Below, one piece after another: positions 33,901 through 43,554 of a stretch of DNA of 64,000 nt. Source of the stretch: Pseudonocardia autotrophica (lineage in GTDB: Bacteria > Actinomycetota > Actinomycetes > Mycobacteriales > Pseudonocardiaceae). The notes below the pieces were generated by a model that saw only the letters and a list, made by a program, of their open reading frames with translations, ran no database searches and was not told the DNA's origin. Made by a program: the position numbers and the translations under genes. The stretch covers positions 3,162,001 to 3,226,000 of the forward strand of contig NZ_AP018920.1 of the NCBI RefSeq assembly GCF_003945385.1, read 5' to 3'. How positions within the stretch are numbered: position 1 is the first letter of the stretch; each line of letters starts with the position of its first letter.

Positions 33901-34660
33901 CGCCGGCTTCCGGCGCGGTCTCCGGGGCACCCGGGCGGCGCCCACCGGCGGAGGGCCCGCCGGGGGCGGGGGACCGGCCCGGTCCGGCCGGCGGCGCACC
34001 GGCGCCCGGCTCGCGGGGCACGGTGCCACCGCGGACGCGCAGGCCGACCCGGGTCGGGCTCTCGGTTCCCGGGGCGTTCCGCCCGTCGGCGACGGCGCCC
34101 GGCTGCTGCGGCCTGCCCGCCTGCGGGGCGGGGTCCGGGCCACCGTTGACCGGTGTGGCGCCCGGCTGCCGCGGCCCACCTGCCGACGGGGCCGAGTCCG
34201 GCCGCCCGTCGGCCGGTCCCGCTCCCGGCTGCCGCCCCGGCGCATCGGCTGCCGCAGGCGGGGTGCCCGGCCGCCGTCGTGTGCCGCCCCGGCGCGGTGC
34301 CGCACCGGGCTCCTGCCGCGCGCTCCGGCCGAGCCCGTCGGCAGTGCGCCCGGCGTCACGGAAGGAACGCTCGCTGTCGTCGGCGCGTGCCGCGTCGCGG
34401 GCCGGGCGGCCGTGCCGGGGCACACCGCCGGAGTCGTGCTCGGGCCGGGCGTGTGCGCCGGAGTCGTGCCGGCCCCGCGTGGCCGGTTCACCGTGCCGCG
34501 GCGGCCGCCCGGAGTCCGGGCGGGCGATCTCGTCGCTGCCGTGGCGGCCACCGGCACGTTCGGCCGTGCGGACACCCCGGGACGACTGGTCGGAACCGTA
34601 CGGATCGGCCAGGTCGGTGGATCGCCGGGACCGCGGGGGCGGGGGCGGGCCTGCGGTCAA
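30923..34660 (-). CDS. ponA: Class A penicillin-binding protein (glycosyltransferase/transpeptidase) with long disordered N-terminus
   Basis: 1245 residues, far above the usual 700-850. Residues 1-540 are low-complexity, rich in Pro, Ala, Gly and Arg and lack hydrophobic segments, so cytoplasmic and disordered. A single membrane helix spans about 557-585. The glycosyltransferase domain has EDRTFYSNPGFD near 640 and TITQQYVKN; the transpeptidase has STFK near 906, SNN near 961 and KTGT near 1082. A Pro/Glu-rich tail of about 100 residues follows. It polymerises and crosslinks peptidoglycan at the outer membrane face. The long cytoplasmic arm may dock division or elongation proteins. Confidence 0.93.
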   Translation of the reverse strand: MTAGPPPPPRSRRSTDLADPYGSDQSSRGVRTAERAGGRHGSDEIARPDSGRPPRHGEPATRGRHDSGAHARPEHDSGGVPRHGRPARDAARADDSERSFRDAGRTADGLGRSARQEPGAAPRRGGTRRRPGTPPAAADAPGRQPGAGPADGRPDSAPSAGGPRQPGATPVNGGPDPAPQAGRPQQPGAVADGRNAPGTESPTRVGLRVRGGTVPREPGAGAPPAGPGRSPAPGGPSAGGRRPGAPETAPEAGDRGPATAAARPAGYTPGAVRPAEQAPAAARQPGPPPTAAQPTGPAPTTARPAGPPSGPARPAGPAPTAAAPAGPPPASAPAGPAPAAARPVPPRAVPTGQAPAVAAPAPPARPATPPPPPAGPTTRTPAAPASQADVTATRPRAAAAPDPAGPLTAEPGRTPDDARPGTPQTAPAAPDPAGTVAATPGVPMAPDLGASPRGGRRRRRPEPAGAPQADDETRVAAAAAGGSDQGPDGESGEGPDDGTTVLAAPRRRRRRAEPQGPLDRAVAFVGPGIDTVRRRLGILDADAKAALSPQERTARRRKQVRYSLAGGAASIVLLPLLLLGLGWLLFPIPSPDDAVNNQIATVAYTDGEQLARLVPEQGNRIKVSMDAIPVHVREAVLAAEDRTFYSNPGFDITGILRAVVNQLTGGGGGGSTITQQYVKNTLVGNDATYWRKYKELIISLKVSGQKSKDEILNDYLNAIYYGRGAYGIESASLAYYGKPAAELTTSEGALLAGIIQSPSNWDPATTPDRARQRWSFVLDGMAQQGWISREDREAAQFPETIPPENTSRSSSLTDERGHILNAVRSELGSLGISEQAFAQGGLQVTTTVDPQRQEQLTESVRAKMEGQPEELRTGAVAIDPRTGGIVAYYGGDNGTGLDYARVLKQPGSTFKPFAVLAGLLQDPPVGLGTEFDGSERPGLRNAEGANCPTCDLKQAMTISNNVVFTKLAAEVGPQKVADAARLAGITASLDNPDARLPLGNKEVTPVQLASAYATIAAGGVWHAPHLVSKVVDSEGRVLYEYSPGEGEQRFSEQVARNVTETMLNVLPNDGLELPAGQEAAGKTGTVQSRFEGQNNDAWFAGFTPELATAVWVGTDRNDPIRDAAGTPISGKDLPGDMWSEFMSSAVRTGTVVDFPTFRALGRPPSTLAANEPTETPEPTPVSSAPPSPPPQPEEQLPPPPDELPEAPPEQEQPAVTPEPGAEPLLGRSDPPADDDSAASVEPTVG

Positions 34661-35060
34661 CCGCCTCTCCTCTCACGGTCCGGTCGTCGGCGGGAGCCCG
34701 CCGTGCGGTCGGGCACCGGAGCTGCGCGCTCGCCCGGACAACGAGTTACCGGAGCGTTGCGTTGTGCCGAACTGATCGACATCACTCGAATGTCGGCACG
34801 TCATCGGGGTCATGCGTCGGTGCGTGACCATTCCGGCCGGGGAGCATCCGCCGCTCGTCCCATCCTGCCTCCGCCGGTCGGCGGACACGGCCTCGGCGAT
34901 CGCCGCGTCGAGCAGTGGCCATCTGCGTGCGACGACGCGCCGCACGCCGGGAGCCGGACGGTCCGGCCGTCGCCCGGGGACCGGCCGTGCGGCGGATCGT
35001 CCGCGCCGAACGACAGCCGGCCGGGCATCGGCGTCCCGGTGCTGCCGCCGGGCGTGCCGT
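34661..35060. other. 400-bp gap between the PBP and SnoaL genes
   Basis: No convincing gene. A minus-strand frame 34810-35064 (84 residues) begins with an ATGA overlap on the SnoaL stop but loses codon bias after about 40 codons and has no recognisable motif. The sequence ACATTCGAGTGATGT (minus strand, near 34791) is an imperfect palindrome about 130 bp before the PBP start, and the AT-richer 34735-34800 region is the likely PBP promoter area. Nothing else seen. Confidence 0.5.
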
Positions 35061-35438
35061 TCAACCGCCGAGCAGCGCTGCCATCCGGTCCCGGAGCGCC
35101 TCGGCGGCCGAGAGCGGGCGGACCATCACGGTCAGTTCGCGGATCCGTCCGTCGGCGTCGATCCGGAGCAGGTCGATGCCCTGGACCTCGCGATCACCGA
35201 CCAGCGCGGTGAACTCCAGGACGTGGCCGCCGTCACCGGCGAACTCGGCGACATAGCGGAACTCGGCGAACACCGTCAGCACCGCGCCCAGGATCGCGCG
35301 GAGCGGCTCGCGTCCGCGATGGGCACGGTGCACGACGGGGGAGCGGAACACCACGTCGTCGGTGCAGAGCGCCACGGCCGCGTCCGGATCCCCGGCCTCG
35401 ATCGCGGCGCGGAAGCGGTCCGCCGTACTGCTGCTCAT
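35061..35438 (-). CDS. SnoaL-like / nuclear transport factor 2 family protein
   Basis: 125 residues. ADRFRAAIEAGDPDAAVALCTDDVVFRSPVVH is the usual first helix and strand of the NTF2-like cone fold, followed by FRYVAEFAGDGGHVLEFTALVGDREVQGIDLLRIDADGRIRELTVMVRP. Such proteins are small hydrolases, isomerases or ligand carriers. Downstream of the luciferase-like gene by 8 bp on the same strand, so probably one transcript. Confidence 0.87.
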   Translation of the reverse strand: MSSSTADRFRAAIEAGDPDAAVALCTDDVVFRSPVVHRAHRGREPLRAILGAVLTVFAEFRYVAEFAGDGGHVLEFTALVGDREVQGIDLLRIDADGRIRELTVMVRPLSAAEALRDRMAALLGG

Positions 35439-35445
35439 CCGCCGA

Positions 35446-36453
35446 TCATGCCGCAGCGGAGGACGATGCGGTGCCCACGGCCCCCGCCAGCAGCTCGTAG
35501 GACCGCAGCCGGTCCTCGCCGCGGTAGGTCGACGTCGTCACCATGAGCTCGTCCACCCCGGTGCGTGCCACCAGCTCCTCGACGCCGGCACGGACCGTCT
35601 CCGGCGAACCGATGATCTGCTCGGACTGCCGCTGCGCGACGAACGCCCGCGCCTGGTCGGTCCAGTCGAACGCCGCGACCTCCGCGGGCCCGGGCACCGT
35701 GCGCGGGTTGCCCAGCCGCAGGTGCAGGAACTGCAGCGCGGCCGGCAGCGCGAGCTCGCGTGCCGCCTCGTCGGTGTCGGCGCAGAACACGCTCGCCGCG
35801 ATCATCGAGTACGGCTCGGCGAGCGTCGCCGACGGCCGGAACCGGTCCCGGTAGACCTCCAGCGCCGGCAGCGTGTTCCGGCTGCTGAAGTGATGGGCGA
35901 ACGCGAACGGCAGCCCCAGCATCCCGGCGACCTTCGCCGAGTAGTCCGAGGAGCCCAGCAGCCACAGCGCCGGTGCGTTCCCGGTGGCCGGGACGGCGTG
36001 CACGTCGGCGTCACCGCGGAAGTAGGACGCGAGCTCCACCAGCTGGTCCGGGAAGTCGTCGGGCGCGTGCAGCCGGGCCGCGGCGATCCCGCGCAGGGCG
36101 GCCGCGGTGCGCGGGTCGGTGCCCGGCGCGCGTCCGATGCCGAGGTCGATCCGGTCCGGGTGCAGCGCCTCGAGGGTCCCGAACTGCTCGGCGACCACGA
36201 GTGGCCGGTGGTTCGGCAGCATCACACCGCCGGAGCCGACCCGGATCCGCTCGGTCGCCCCGGCGAGGTGCGCGATCAGCACCGGCGGCGACGAGCTCGC
36301 GATCCCCGGCATGGCGTGGTGCTCGGCGACCCAGTAGCGGGTGAAGCCGAGCTCCTCGGCCCGCTGCACGAGCCGGGTGCTGTGGGCCAGCGCGTCGGAG
36401 GCCGACGAGCCGTCGGCGACGGGGACCAGGTCGAGCACGGAGAGAGGGACCAC
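35446..36453 (-). CDS. LLM-class flavin-dependent oxidoreductase (MsnO8/LuxA-like)
   Basis: 335 residues. [51 protein letters not shown] gives the MsnO8-type N-terminus with the EHH motif near residue 45; [43 protein letters not shown] is the flavin region near 72-112. Monooxygenase with FMNH2 in the family. Divergent from thrS. Substrate unknown. Confidence 0.9.
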   Translation of the reverse strand: MVPLSVLDLVPVADGSSASDALAHSTRLVQRAEELGFTRYWVAEHHAMPGIASSSPPVLIAHLAGATERIRVGSGGVMLPNHRPLVVAEQFGTLEALHPDRIDLGIGRAPGTDPRTAAALRGIAAARLHAPDDFPDQLVELASYFRGDADVHAVPATGNAPALWLLGSSDYSAKVAGMLGLPFAFAHHFSSRNTLPALEVYRDRFRPSATLAEPYSMIAASVFCADTDEAARELALPAALQFLHLRLGNPRTVPGPAEVAAFDWTDQARAFVAQRQSEQIIGSPETVRAGVEELVARTGVDELMVTTSTYRGEDRLRSYELLAGAVGTASSSAAA

Positions 36454-36629
36454 GCGAGGTGCAACACGGGGCCTGCCGCCGCTCTTCCCCGCGGCGGCGG
36501 AACCGGGAACCGATCTCCGAAGCGGCCGGATCGGGTGCGGCGCCCGAAACCGGCTCGCGGGCTCCTACTAGCATCGACGACGCTCCCCGTGGAGCACATC
36601 CACCCCGTGACAGCCCTGGAGGCCGCACC

Positions 36630-38687
36630 GTGTCCGCACCGCCCGCCCCGCCCGCGTCCGCCCCGATCCGGGTGCCGGCCGGGACGACTGCCGGCGCGCG
36701 TGTCCGGGAGGGGGGCCTGCCGACCAGCGGTCCCGAGGCGATCATCGTCGTCCGGGACGCCGACGGGAACCTGCGCGACCTCGCCTGGGCGCCGGACGCC
36801 GACACCGACGTCGTCGCGGTCGGCGCGAACACCGACGACGGGCGCAGCGTCATCCGGCACTCGGCGGCGCACGTACTCGCGCAGGCCGTCCAGCAGCTGT
36901 TCCCGAAGGCGAAGCTCGGCATCGGCCCGCCGATCACCGACGGCTTCTACTACGACTTCGACGTCGAAGAACCCTTCACCCCCGAGGATCTGAAGAAGAT
37001 CGAGTCGGCGATGAAGAAGATCGTCAAGGCCGGGCAGCGGTTCAGCCGGCGCCGGTTCGCCGACCGCGACGAGGCCCGTGCCGAGCTGGCCGGTGAGCCG
37101 TACAAGCTGGAGCTGGTCGACCTCAAGGGCGGCGCCGACGACGACGGCGAGGTCATGGAGGTCGACTCCTCCGGCGAGCTGACGATCTACGACAACGTGC
37201 ACGCGCACACCGGCGACACCGTGTGGTCCGACCTGTGCCGCGGGCCGCACCTGCCGACCACGAAGGTCATCCCGGCGTTCACCCTGACCCGCAGCGCCGC
37301 CGCGTACTGGCGCGGCGACCAGAACAACGCCCAGCTGCAGCGGATCTACGGCACCGCGTGGGAGTCGCAGGACGCGCTCGACGCCTACCTCGAGCGGATC
37401 GCCGAGGCCGAGCGCCGCGACCACCGCCGGCTGGGCAGCGAGCTGGACCTGTTCAGCTTCCCCGACGAGATCGGGTCCGGCCTGCCGGTCTTCCACCCCA
37501 AGGGCGGCGTCGTCCGCAAGGAGCTGGAGGACCTCTCCCGCGAGCGGCATGCCGAGGCCGGGTACGAGTTCGTCTACACCCCGCACGCCACCAAGGGCGC
37601 GCTGTTCGAGAAGTCCGGGCACCTGGAGTGGTACGCCGACGGCATGTACCCGCCCATGCAGCTCGACGCGGAGTACACCGCCGAGGGCGACCTGAAGCGG
37701 CCGGCCGTCGACTACTACCTCAAGCCGATGAACTGCCCGATGCACAACCTGATCTTCGCCTCGCGCGGACGGTCCTACCGCGAGCTGCCGCTGCGGCTGT
37801 TCGAGTTCGGCACCGTCTACCGCTACGAGAAGTCCGGCGTCGTGCACGGCCTCACCCGGGCCCGCGGCTTCACCCAGGACGACGCGCACATCTACTGCAC
37901 CCGCGAGCAGATGCAGGACGAGATCCGCAGCCTGCTCCAGTTCGTGCTCGACCTGCTGCGCGACTACGGGCTCGACGACTTCTACCTGGAGCTCTCCACC
38001 CGCAACCCGGAGAAGTCCATCGGCGACGACGCGTCGTGGGCCGAGGCGACCGAGGCGTTGCGCACGGCCGCCGAGGGTTTCGGCCTGGAGCTGCGGGACG
38101 ACCCGGGCGGCGCCGCGTTCTACGCACCGAAGATCTCGGTGCAGGCGCGCGACGCGATCGGCCGGCACTGGCAGATGTCCACCATCCAGGTCGACCTCAT
38201 GCTGCCGGACCGCTTCGAGCTGGAGTACACCTCCTCGGACGGCTCCCGGCAGCGCCCGGTGATGATCCACCGCGCGCTGTTCGGCTCGATCGAGCGGTTC
38301 TTCGGTGTGCTGACCGAGCACTACGCCGGCGCGTTCCCGGCCTGGCTGGCCCCGGTGCAGGTGGTCGGCATCCCGGTGACCGACGCCCAGGAGGACTACG
38401 TCCGCGACATCGCGGCCCGGCTGCGGCGCAAGGGCATCCGGATCGACGTCGACGCCGGCGACGACCGGATGCAGAAGAAGATCCGCACGCACACCCTGCA
38501 GAAGGTGCCGTTCCTGCTGCTGGTCGGGGCGCGTGACGTGGAGTCCGGCGCGGTCAGCTTCCGGTTCCGCGACGGCTCGCAGCGCAACGGCGTGCCGGTC
38601 GACGACGCCCTCGCGCAGATCGACGCCTGGGTCGCGTCCCGGAGCAACGTCTCGCCGACCGCGGAGAGCTTCGGGCCCGACGCCTAG
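36630..38687 (+). CDS. thrS: Threonyl-tRNA synthetase
   Basis: 685 residues, standard length. An N-terminal TGS/ubiquitin-like domain, a second additional domain with [16 protein letters not shown] and FYYDFDV, the class II catalytic core with MNCPMHN (zinc Cys) near residue 372, motif 2 [26 protein letters not shown], motif 3 [11 protein letters not shown] and an anticodon-binding C-terminus. GTG 36630 is set by GGAGG at 36618-36622, 7 bp upstream. A TACTAGCAT sequence near 36566 is a probable -10 region. First gene of the PIM-synthesis operon. Confidence 0.96.
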   Translation: MSAPPAPPASAPIRVPAGTTAGARVREGGLPTSGPEAIIVVRDADGNLRDLAWAPDADTDVVAVGANTDDGRSVIRHSAAHVLAQAVQQLFPKAKLGIGPPITDGFYYDFDVEEPFTPEDLKKIESAMKKIVKAGQRFSRRRFADRDEARAELAGEPYKLELVDLKGGADDDGEVMEVDSSGELTIYDNVHAHTGDTVWSDLCRGPHLPTTKVIPAFTLTRSAAAYWRGDQNNAQLQRIYGTAWESQDALDAYLERIAEAERRDHRRLGSELDLFSFPDEIGSGLPVFHPKGGVVRKELEDLSRERHAEAGYEFVYTPHATKGALFEKSGHLEWYADGMYPPMQLDAEYTAEGDLKRPAVDYYLKPMNCPMHNLIFASRGRSYRELPLRLFEFGTVYRYEKSGVVHGLTRARGFTQDDAHIYCTREQMQDEIRSLLQFVLDLLRDYGLDDFYLELSTRNPEKSIGDDASWAEATEALRTAAEGFGLELRDDPGGAAFYAPKISVQARDAIGRHWQMSTIQVDLMLPDRFELEYTSSDGSRQRPVMIHRALFGSIERFFGVLTEHYAGAFPAWLAPVQVVGIPVTDAQEDYVRDIAARLRRKGIRIDVDAGDDRMQKKIRTHTLQKVPFLLLVGARDVESGAVSFRFRDGSQRNGVPVDDALAQIDAWVASRSNVSPTAESFGPDA

Positions 38688-38696
38688 GATCGGCTC

Positions 38697-39272
38697 ATGG
38701 AGCAGGAGTGGATCCCGCAGGAGGGGGTCGGGACGCCCGACGGTTTCGCCCGGCTGTGGACGCCGCACCGGCTCGCGTACATCAAGGGCTCGACGGACGC
38801 CGGCTGTCCGTTCTGCCGGATCGCCCGCGGGGAGTCCCTGGAGGAGTCCACCGACCCGGACGCGGACAACCTCGTCGTCGCGCGCGGCGACGAGGTGTTC
38901 GCGCTGCTCAACCTGCACCCGTACAACCCGGGGCATCTGATGGTGCTGCCCTACCGGCACGTCGGTGAGCTGGAGGACCTGACCGACTCGGAGGCCGCCG
39001 AGCTGATGAACTTCACCCGGCAGGCCGTGGTGACGATGAAGAAGGTCGCCGCCCCGCACGCGTTCAACGTCGGGCTCAATCTCGGGCACCTGGCCGGTGG
39101 GTCGCTGGCCGACCATCTGCACCAGCACGTCGTCCCGCGGTGGGGCGGGGACGCCAACTTCATCGCGGTGGTCGGGCAGACCAAGGTCATCCCGCAGCTG
39201 CTGGCGGAGACCCGGGATCAGCTGGCTGCCGCTTGGGTGAGCCGACGGCGGGCCGACCCGCACCAGGACTAG
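38697..39272 (+). CDS. HIT family protein (Ap4A phosphorylase-like, Rv2613c type)
   Basis: 191 residues. The HIT signature is DHLHQHVVPRW near residue 140; C37xxC in AGCPFCRIA and a distal His are compatible with the zinc-containing branch. Its place between thrS and pgsA is the same as that of Rv2613c in M. tuberculosis, which phosphorolyses diadenosine tetraphosphate. It starts 9 bp after thrS. Confidence 0.92.
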   Translation: MEQEWIPQEGVGTPDGFARLWTPHRLAYIKGSTDAGCPFCRIARGESLEESTDPDADNLVVARGDEVFALLNLHPYNPGHLMVLPYRHVGELEDLTDSEAAELMNFTRQAVVTMKKVAAPHAFNVGLNLGHLAGGSLADHLHQHVVPRWGGDANFIAVVGQTKVIPQLLAETRDQLAAAWVSRRRADPHQD

Positions 39273-39315
39273 GCTTGAGGCGTCCCGTTCGAGAACCTGG
39301 AGCGCCCGGCGCACG

Positions 39316-39930
39316 ATGCTGAACATGTTCGCCCGCGGGCACGTCAACCGGCTCACCGACCCGGTCGGCCGCCGCCTGGTCGGACTCGGTATCGGCCCCG
39401 ACACGGTGACGGTGCTGGGCACCGTCGGCGCCATCGTCTGCTCCGTGGTGTTCCTGCCCGCGGGCTGGCTGGTCCTCGGCGCGGTCCTGGTGACGCTGTT
39501 CGTGCTCACCGACCTGATCGACGGTGCCATGGCCAGGGCACTCGGTGGCGGCACCCGGTTCGGCGCGGTGCTCGACTCCACCTGTGACCGGATGGTCGAC
39601 GGCGCCCTGTTCGGCGCGCTCGCCTGGTGGGCGATGACCGGTGGCGCCGAGCCGGTGGCCGGTGCGGCCGCGCTGGTCTGCCTGGTCGGGGGCCAGATCG
39701 TGTCGTATGTGAAGGCGCGCGCCGAGTCGGTCGGGCTGACCGCGGAGGGCGGCTTCGTCGAACGGGCGGAACGGCTGATCCTCGGGCTGCTCGGCGCGTT
39801 CGTCTCCGGGCTCGGGGTGCCCTACGCACTGACCGTCGCGTTGCTGGTGCTGGCGGCCGGGACGGTGGTGACCCTGGGCCAGCGGATCATGGCGGTGCGG
39901 CGCAGCGCCCGCGAGGCCCCCCGTGTCTGA
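39316..39930 (+). CDS. pgsA: Phosphatidylinositol-phosphate synthase (CDP-alcohol phosphatidyltransferase)
   Basis: 204 residues with about six membrane helices. The CDP-alcohol motif D-x2-DG-x2-AR-x8-G-x3-D-x3-D is fully present as DLIDGAMARALGGGTRFGAVLDSTCD around residues 75-100. In actinobacteria the enzyme joins CDP-diacylglycerol to inositol 1-phosphate, the first step for PI and PIMs. Overlaps the acyltransferase gene by 8 bp. Confidence 0.95.
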   Translation: MLNMFARGHVNRLTDPVGRRLVGLGIGPDTVTVLGTVGAIVCSVVFLPAGWLVLGAVLVTLFVLTDLIDGAMARALGGGTRFGAVLDSTCDRMVDGALFGALAWWAMTGGAEPVAGAAALVCLVGGQIVSYVKARAESVGLTAEGGFVERAERLILGLLGAFVSGLGVPYALTVALLVLAAGTVVTLGQRIMAVRRSAREAPRV

Positions 39931-40840
39931 GCTACCCGGGCGCCTCCACGAGGCCGTCGCGGGAGCCGGCTACACCGCGGGCTGGGCGATCGCCGGAAGG
40001 CTGCCCACCGGCGTCGTCGCCCGGGTGTTCGACCTGGGCGCCGATCTCGCCACCCGCCGCAACGGGCCCGGGGTGCAGCGGTTGCGTGCCAACCTGGCCC
40101 GGGTCCGGCCGGGCGCGGACCGGGCCGAGCTGGACCTGCTCGTCGGGCGTGCGATGCGCAGCTATGCGCGCTACTGGCGGGAGGCGTTCGCGTTGCCGGC
40201 GCTGGATCCGGACGTGCTGCACGCCGCGATGCACCCGCACGCGCACGGCATCGCGGCCTCGCTGGAGCCGCTCGGCCGGGGGCGGGGCGTGCTGTACGCG
40301 CTGCCGCACGCCGGGAACTGGGACGTCGCCGGCGTCTATCTGGTCCGCGAGCTGGCCCGGCGCGGGCTCGATCCGGTGATCACGACCGTGGTGCAGCGGC
40401 TGCGCCCGGAGTCGCTGTTCCGCCGGTTCCTGGCCTACCGGCGCGCGCTGGGTTTCGAGGTGGTCACCGCCGACGATCCGCGCACCGCGCACCGCGCGCT
40501 CACCGCCCGTCTGCGCGCCGGCGGGGTGGTGTGCCTGGTCGCCGACCGGGACCTGTCCGGGCGCGGGATCGACGTGTCGTTCCTCGGGGCCCCGGCCCGG
40601 CTCCCGGCCGGACCGGCGCGGCTGGCCCGGATCACCGGCGCCGCACTGCATCCGGCGTACCCGGTGTTCGTCGGGGAGGCCTGGGGGGTGCGGGTCGGCG
40701 CGGAGATCCCGGTCCCCGACGAGCGCTCCCGGTGCTCCGACGCGAAGGCGGTCCAGGCACTCGCCGACGCGTTCGGCGAGCTGATCGCCGAGCGCCCGGA
40801 GGACTGGCACATGCTGCAGCCGATCGGGGCCGCGGCATGA
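39923..40840 (+). CDS. patA: Phosphatidylinositol mannoside acyltransferase
   Basis: 305 residues of the LpxL/HtrB-like acyltransferase family. The catalytic HAGNWD motif (H-x4-D) is near residue 131, with FLGAPARLPAGPARLARITGA matching the family. In mycobacteria PatA acylates PIM1/PIM2 on the inner leaflet. GTG start inside the pgsA end, ATGA overlap with pimA, so all are coupled. Confidence 0.92.
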   Translation: MSELPGRLHEAVAGAGYTAGWAIAGRLPTGVVARVFDLGADLATRRNGPGVQRLRANLARVRPGADRAELDLLVGRAMRSYARYWREAFALPALDPDVLHAAMHPHAHGIAASLEPLGRGRGVLYALPHAGNWDVAGVYLVRELARRGLDPVITTVVQRLRPESLFRRFLAYRRALGFEVVTADDPRTAHRALTARLRAGGVVCLVADRDLSGRGIDVSFLGAPARLPAGPARLARITGAALHPAYPVFVGEAWGVRVGAEIPVPDERSRCSDAKAVQALADAFGELIAERPEDWHMLQPIGAAA

Positions 40841-41982
40841 CCGGCGGACTGCGGATCGGGATCGTCTGCCCCTACTCGCTGGACGTCCCGGGCGGGGTGC
40901 AGAACCACGTGCTCGACCTGGCCGCGGCGCTGCGGACGCGCGGGCACCGGGTCGAGGTGCTGGCACCCGGCGTGCGGGAGGCCCCGGAGTTCGTCACCCC
41001 GCTCGGCCGGGCGGTCGGCGTCCCCTACAACGGCTCCGTCGCCCGGGTCACCTTCGGGCCGCTGACCTACCACCGGGTCCGACGGTGGCTGGCCCGCCAC
41101 CGGTTCGACGTGCTGCACCTGCACGAGCCCACCACCGTCAGCGTCTCGGTGCTGGCGCTGCTCGCCGCGGGTGGCCCGATCGTGGCCACCTTCCACACCT
41201 CCACCGACCGGTCCCGGGCGCTCGCCGCCTTCGGCGGGATGATCCGTCCGCTGATGGAGAAGGTGACGGCCCGGATCGCGGTATCGGCGACCGCCCGGCG
41301 GGTCCAGGTCGAGCATCTCGGTGGCGACGCGACCGAGATCCCGAACGGTGTCGATGTCGCCCGGTTCGCCCACGGTCCCGCGCTCGACGAACTCGTCCCC
41401 GGCCTGCCGGGCGGCACCCGGATCGGGTTCGTCGGCCGGTTCGACGAGCCGCGCAAGGGCATGCCGGTGCTGCTCGACGCGCTGCGCCGGCTGCTGCCGC
41501 GGTACCCGGACCTGCGGCTGCTCGTCGTCGGGCGGGGCGACGGTGTGGCGCTGCGGCGCACCGCCGGGCCGCAGCTCGCCGGGCGGATCGACCTGCTCGG
41601 TGCCGTCGACGAGCTGACCAAGGCGGCGGCGCTGCGCGCGACCGACGTCTACTGCGCCCCGCACCGGGGCGGGGAGAGCTTCGGGATGGTGCTCACCGAG
41701 GCGATGGCGGCCGGTGCGCCGGTGCTGGCCGGCGACATCGAGCCGTTCCGGGCGGTGCTCGCCGACGGCGCGGGCCGGCTGTTCCGGGCCGGTGACGCGA
41801 CCGCGCTGGCCACCGAGCTGACCGGGCTGCTCGACGATCCCGCCGCCCGGGACGCGCTCGCCGTCGCCGGGCGGGCCAGGGCCGCGCGCTACGACTGGCC
41901 GGTCGTCGCGGCCCAGGTGCTGCGCGTCTACCGGGCGGCGATCGCGGCCGATCCGCGGGCGTCCAGCGGGGGTGCGGCGTGA
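40837..41982 (+). CDS. pimA: Phosphatidylinositol alpha-mannosyltransferase
   Basis: 381 residues of GT4 family. The N-terminal GDP-sugar acceptor domain has IGIVCPYSLDVPGGVQNHVLDLAAALR, and the C-terminal domain has GFVGRFDEPRKGMPVLLDALR and the EX7E motif in GGESFGMVLTEAMAAGAPVLA near residue 285. It adds the first mannose to PI. Order pgsA-patA-pimA is exactly that of mycobacteria. Confidence 0.95.
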   Translation: MTGGLRIGIVCPYSLDVPGGVQNHVLDLAAALRTRGHRVEVLAPGVREAPEFVTPLGRAVGVPYNGSVARVTFGPLTYHRVRRWLARHRFDVLHLHEPTTVSVSVLALLAAGGPIVATFHTSTDRSRALAAFGGMIRPLMEKVTARIAVSATARRVQVEHLGGDATEIPNGVDVARFAHGPALDELVPGLPGGTRIGFVGRFDEPRKGMPVLLDALRRLLPRYPDLRLLVVGRGDGVALRRTAGPQLAGRIDLLGAVDELTKAAALRATDVYCAPHRGGESFGMVLTEAMAAGAPVLAGDIEPFRAVLADGAGRLFRAGDATALATELTGLLDDPAARDALAVAGRARAARYDWPVVAAQVLRVYRAAIAADPRASSGGAA

Positions 41983-42563
41983 GCGGCGGTGTGCTCGCGC
42001 TCGGCGCGCTGCTGGTGGCCACCGTGGCGGCCCTCACCGTGTGGTGCCTGACACGGGTGCGCAGGCTGCACCGGCTGCACGCCAGGGTGGAAGCCGCCCG
42101 GGCCGGGCTCGCCGCGGCACTCGCGCGCCGGGTGCGGATCGCGCTGCAGGTCGCCGAGTCGCTCGACGCACCGCGTGCCGCGTCGCTCGCGGCTGCCGCG
42201 ACCGCCGCCGGGGCCGGGTCTGCGCCGGCCGCGGACGGCCGGGATCCGGCCGGTACCAGGGAGTCCCGTGAGATGGCGGAGAACGCTCTGACCAGGGAAC
42301 TCGCCGCGCACGGTGCGGCGGTGCGGGATCCGACGCTCGCCGCGGAGCTCGACGACGCCCAGCAGCTCGTCGTGCTGGCCCGCCGGGTGCACAACGACGC
42401 GGTTCGCGACACCCGGGTGCTCAGGTCGCGTCGGATGGTCCGCCGGCTGCACCTGCACGGCACCGCACCGGAGCCCGTGTACTTCGAGATCGTCGATCCG
42501 GAACCCGCGGGTTCCCGCGGCCGGGCTGACGTAGGATCGACGCGTCACCGCACCGTCATGTGA
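41979..42563 (+). CDS. Membrane-anchored coiled-coil protein, LemA-like
   Basis: 194 residues with one N-terminal membrane helix ([23 protein letters not shown]). The segments [25 protein letters not shown] and [32 protein letters not shown] match the pattern of LemA helices, but the usual YNxxV is diverged. Overlaps pimA by 4 bp and lies 16 bp before pdxS. Function unknown; its fixed link to PIM genes suggests an envelope role. Confidence 0.72.
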   Translation: MSGGVLALGALLVATVAALTVWCLTRVRRLHRLHARVEAARAGLAAALARRVRIALQVAESLDAPRAASLAAAATAAGAGSAPAADGRDPAGTRESREMAENALTRELAAHGAAVRDPTLAAELDDAQQLVVLARRVHNDAVRDTRVLRSRRMVRRLHLHGTAPEPVYFEIVDPEPAGSRGRADVGSTRHRTVM

Positions 42564-42579
42564 GGAGCTCCGATCACCC

Positions 42580-43497
42580 GTGTCCGCAGCCGATAGCACT
42601 CCGGAGAACGCCGGTCCGCAGCACGGCACCGCGCGGGTCAAGCGCGGCATGGCCGAGATGCTCAAGGGCGGTGTGATCATGGACGTGGTCACCCCCGACC
42701 AGGCGAAGATCGCCGAGGACGCCGGCGCCGTGGCCGTCATGGCCCTCGAGCGCGTGCCCGCGGACATCCGCGCGAACGGCGGCGTGGCCCGCATGTCCGA
42801 TCCGGACATGATCGCCGGCATCGTCGAGGCAGTGTCCATCCCGGTGATGGCCAAGGCCCGGATCGGCCACTTCGTCGAGGCTCAGGTCATCCAGTCGCTC
42901 GGCGTCGACTACATCGACGAGTCCGAGGTCCTCACCCCGGCCGACGAGGCGCACCACATCGACAAGTGGGCGTTCACCGTGCCGTTCGTGTGCGGTGCGA
43001 CGAACCTCGGTGAGGCGCTGCGCCGGATCTCCGAGGGTGCCGCGATGATCCGTTCCAAGGGCGAGGCCGGCACCGGCAACGTGGTCGAGGCCACCCGGCA
43101 CATGCGCTCGATCCGGTCCGAGATCGGCCGGCTCGCCTCGCTCGACGCCGCCGAGCTCTACATCGCGGCCAAGGAGCTGCGGGCCCCGGTCGAGCTGGTC
43201 GCCGAGATCGCCCGCACCGGGAAGCTGCCGGTCGTCCTGTTCACCGCGGGCGGCATCGCCACCCCGGCCGACGCGGCGATGATGATGCAGCTCGGCGCCG
43301 AGGGCGTCTTCGTCGGGTCGGGCATCTTCAAGTCCGGTGACCCGGCGCTGCGCGCGTCGGCGATCGTGAAGGCCACCACCTTCCACGACGACCCCGACAT
43401 GATCGCGAAGGTCTCCCGGGGCCTGGGCGAGGCGATGGTCGGGATCAACATCCCGGACATCCCCGAGGACCAGCGCTACGCCTCGCGCGGCTGGTAG
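42580..43497 (+). CDS. pdxS: Pyridoxal 5'-phosphate synthase, synthase subunit
   Basis: 305 residues. [17 protein letters not shown] at the N-terminus with D35, catalytic K92 in MAKARIGHF, second lysine near 159 in [26 protein letters not shown] phosphate loop and the GVFVGSGIF segment. It makes PLP from ribose 5-phosphate, glyceraldehyde 3-phosphate and ammonia supplied by PdxT. GAGGAG lies about 14 bp upstream of the GTG. PdxT is encoded 14 kb away. Confidence 0.97.
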   Translation: MSAADSTPENAGPQHGTARVKRGMAEMLKGGVIMDVVTPDQAKIAEDAGAVAVMALERVPADIRANGGVARMSDPDMIAGIVEAVSIPVMAKARIGHFVEAQVIQSLGVDYIDESEVLTPADEAHHIDKWAFTVPFVCGATNLGEALRRISEGAAMIRSKGEAGTGNVVEATRHMRSIRSEIGRLASLDAAELYIAAKELRAPVELVAEIARTGKLPVVLFTAGGIATPADAAMMMQLGAEGVFVGSGIFKSGDPALRASAIVKATTFHDDPDMIAKVSRGLGEAMVGINIPDIPEDQRYASRGW

Positions 43498-43515
43498 TAC
43501 CGCCCGCAGCAGTTC

Positions 43516-43554
43516 CGTCGAGCCCCGCCCGGTCCGCCCGGGCGGGGCTCGACG
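43516..43554 (+). terminator. Hairpin terminator after pdxS
   Basis: Arms of 17 bp, CGTCGAGCCCCGCCCGG and its exact complement, with a 5-nt loop TCCGC. It begins 19 bp after the stop. It closes the thrS-pdxS operon and marks a sharp boundary with the accessory region that follows. Confidence 0.9.

Noticed and set aside
34810..35064. 84-codon minus-strand frame after the SnoaL gene
   Set aside because: It begins with an ATGA overlap, but codon bias is lost halfway and no motif or family pattern is visible.
31586..35212. Long plus-strand open frame opposite the class A PBP
   Set aside because: Low-complexity Arg/Gly product, no motifs; the opposite strand encodes intact glycosyltransferase and transpeptidase domains.
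36276..39581. Long minus-strand open frame (1100 codons) opposite thrS, the HIT gene and pgsA
   Set aside because: Crosses three well-defined genes on the other strand and has no recognisable domain.
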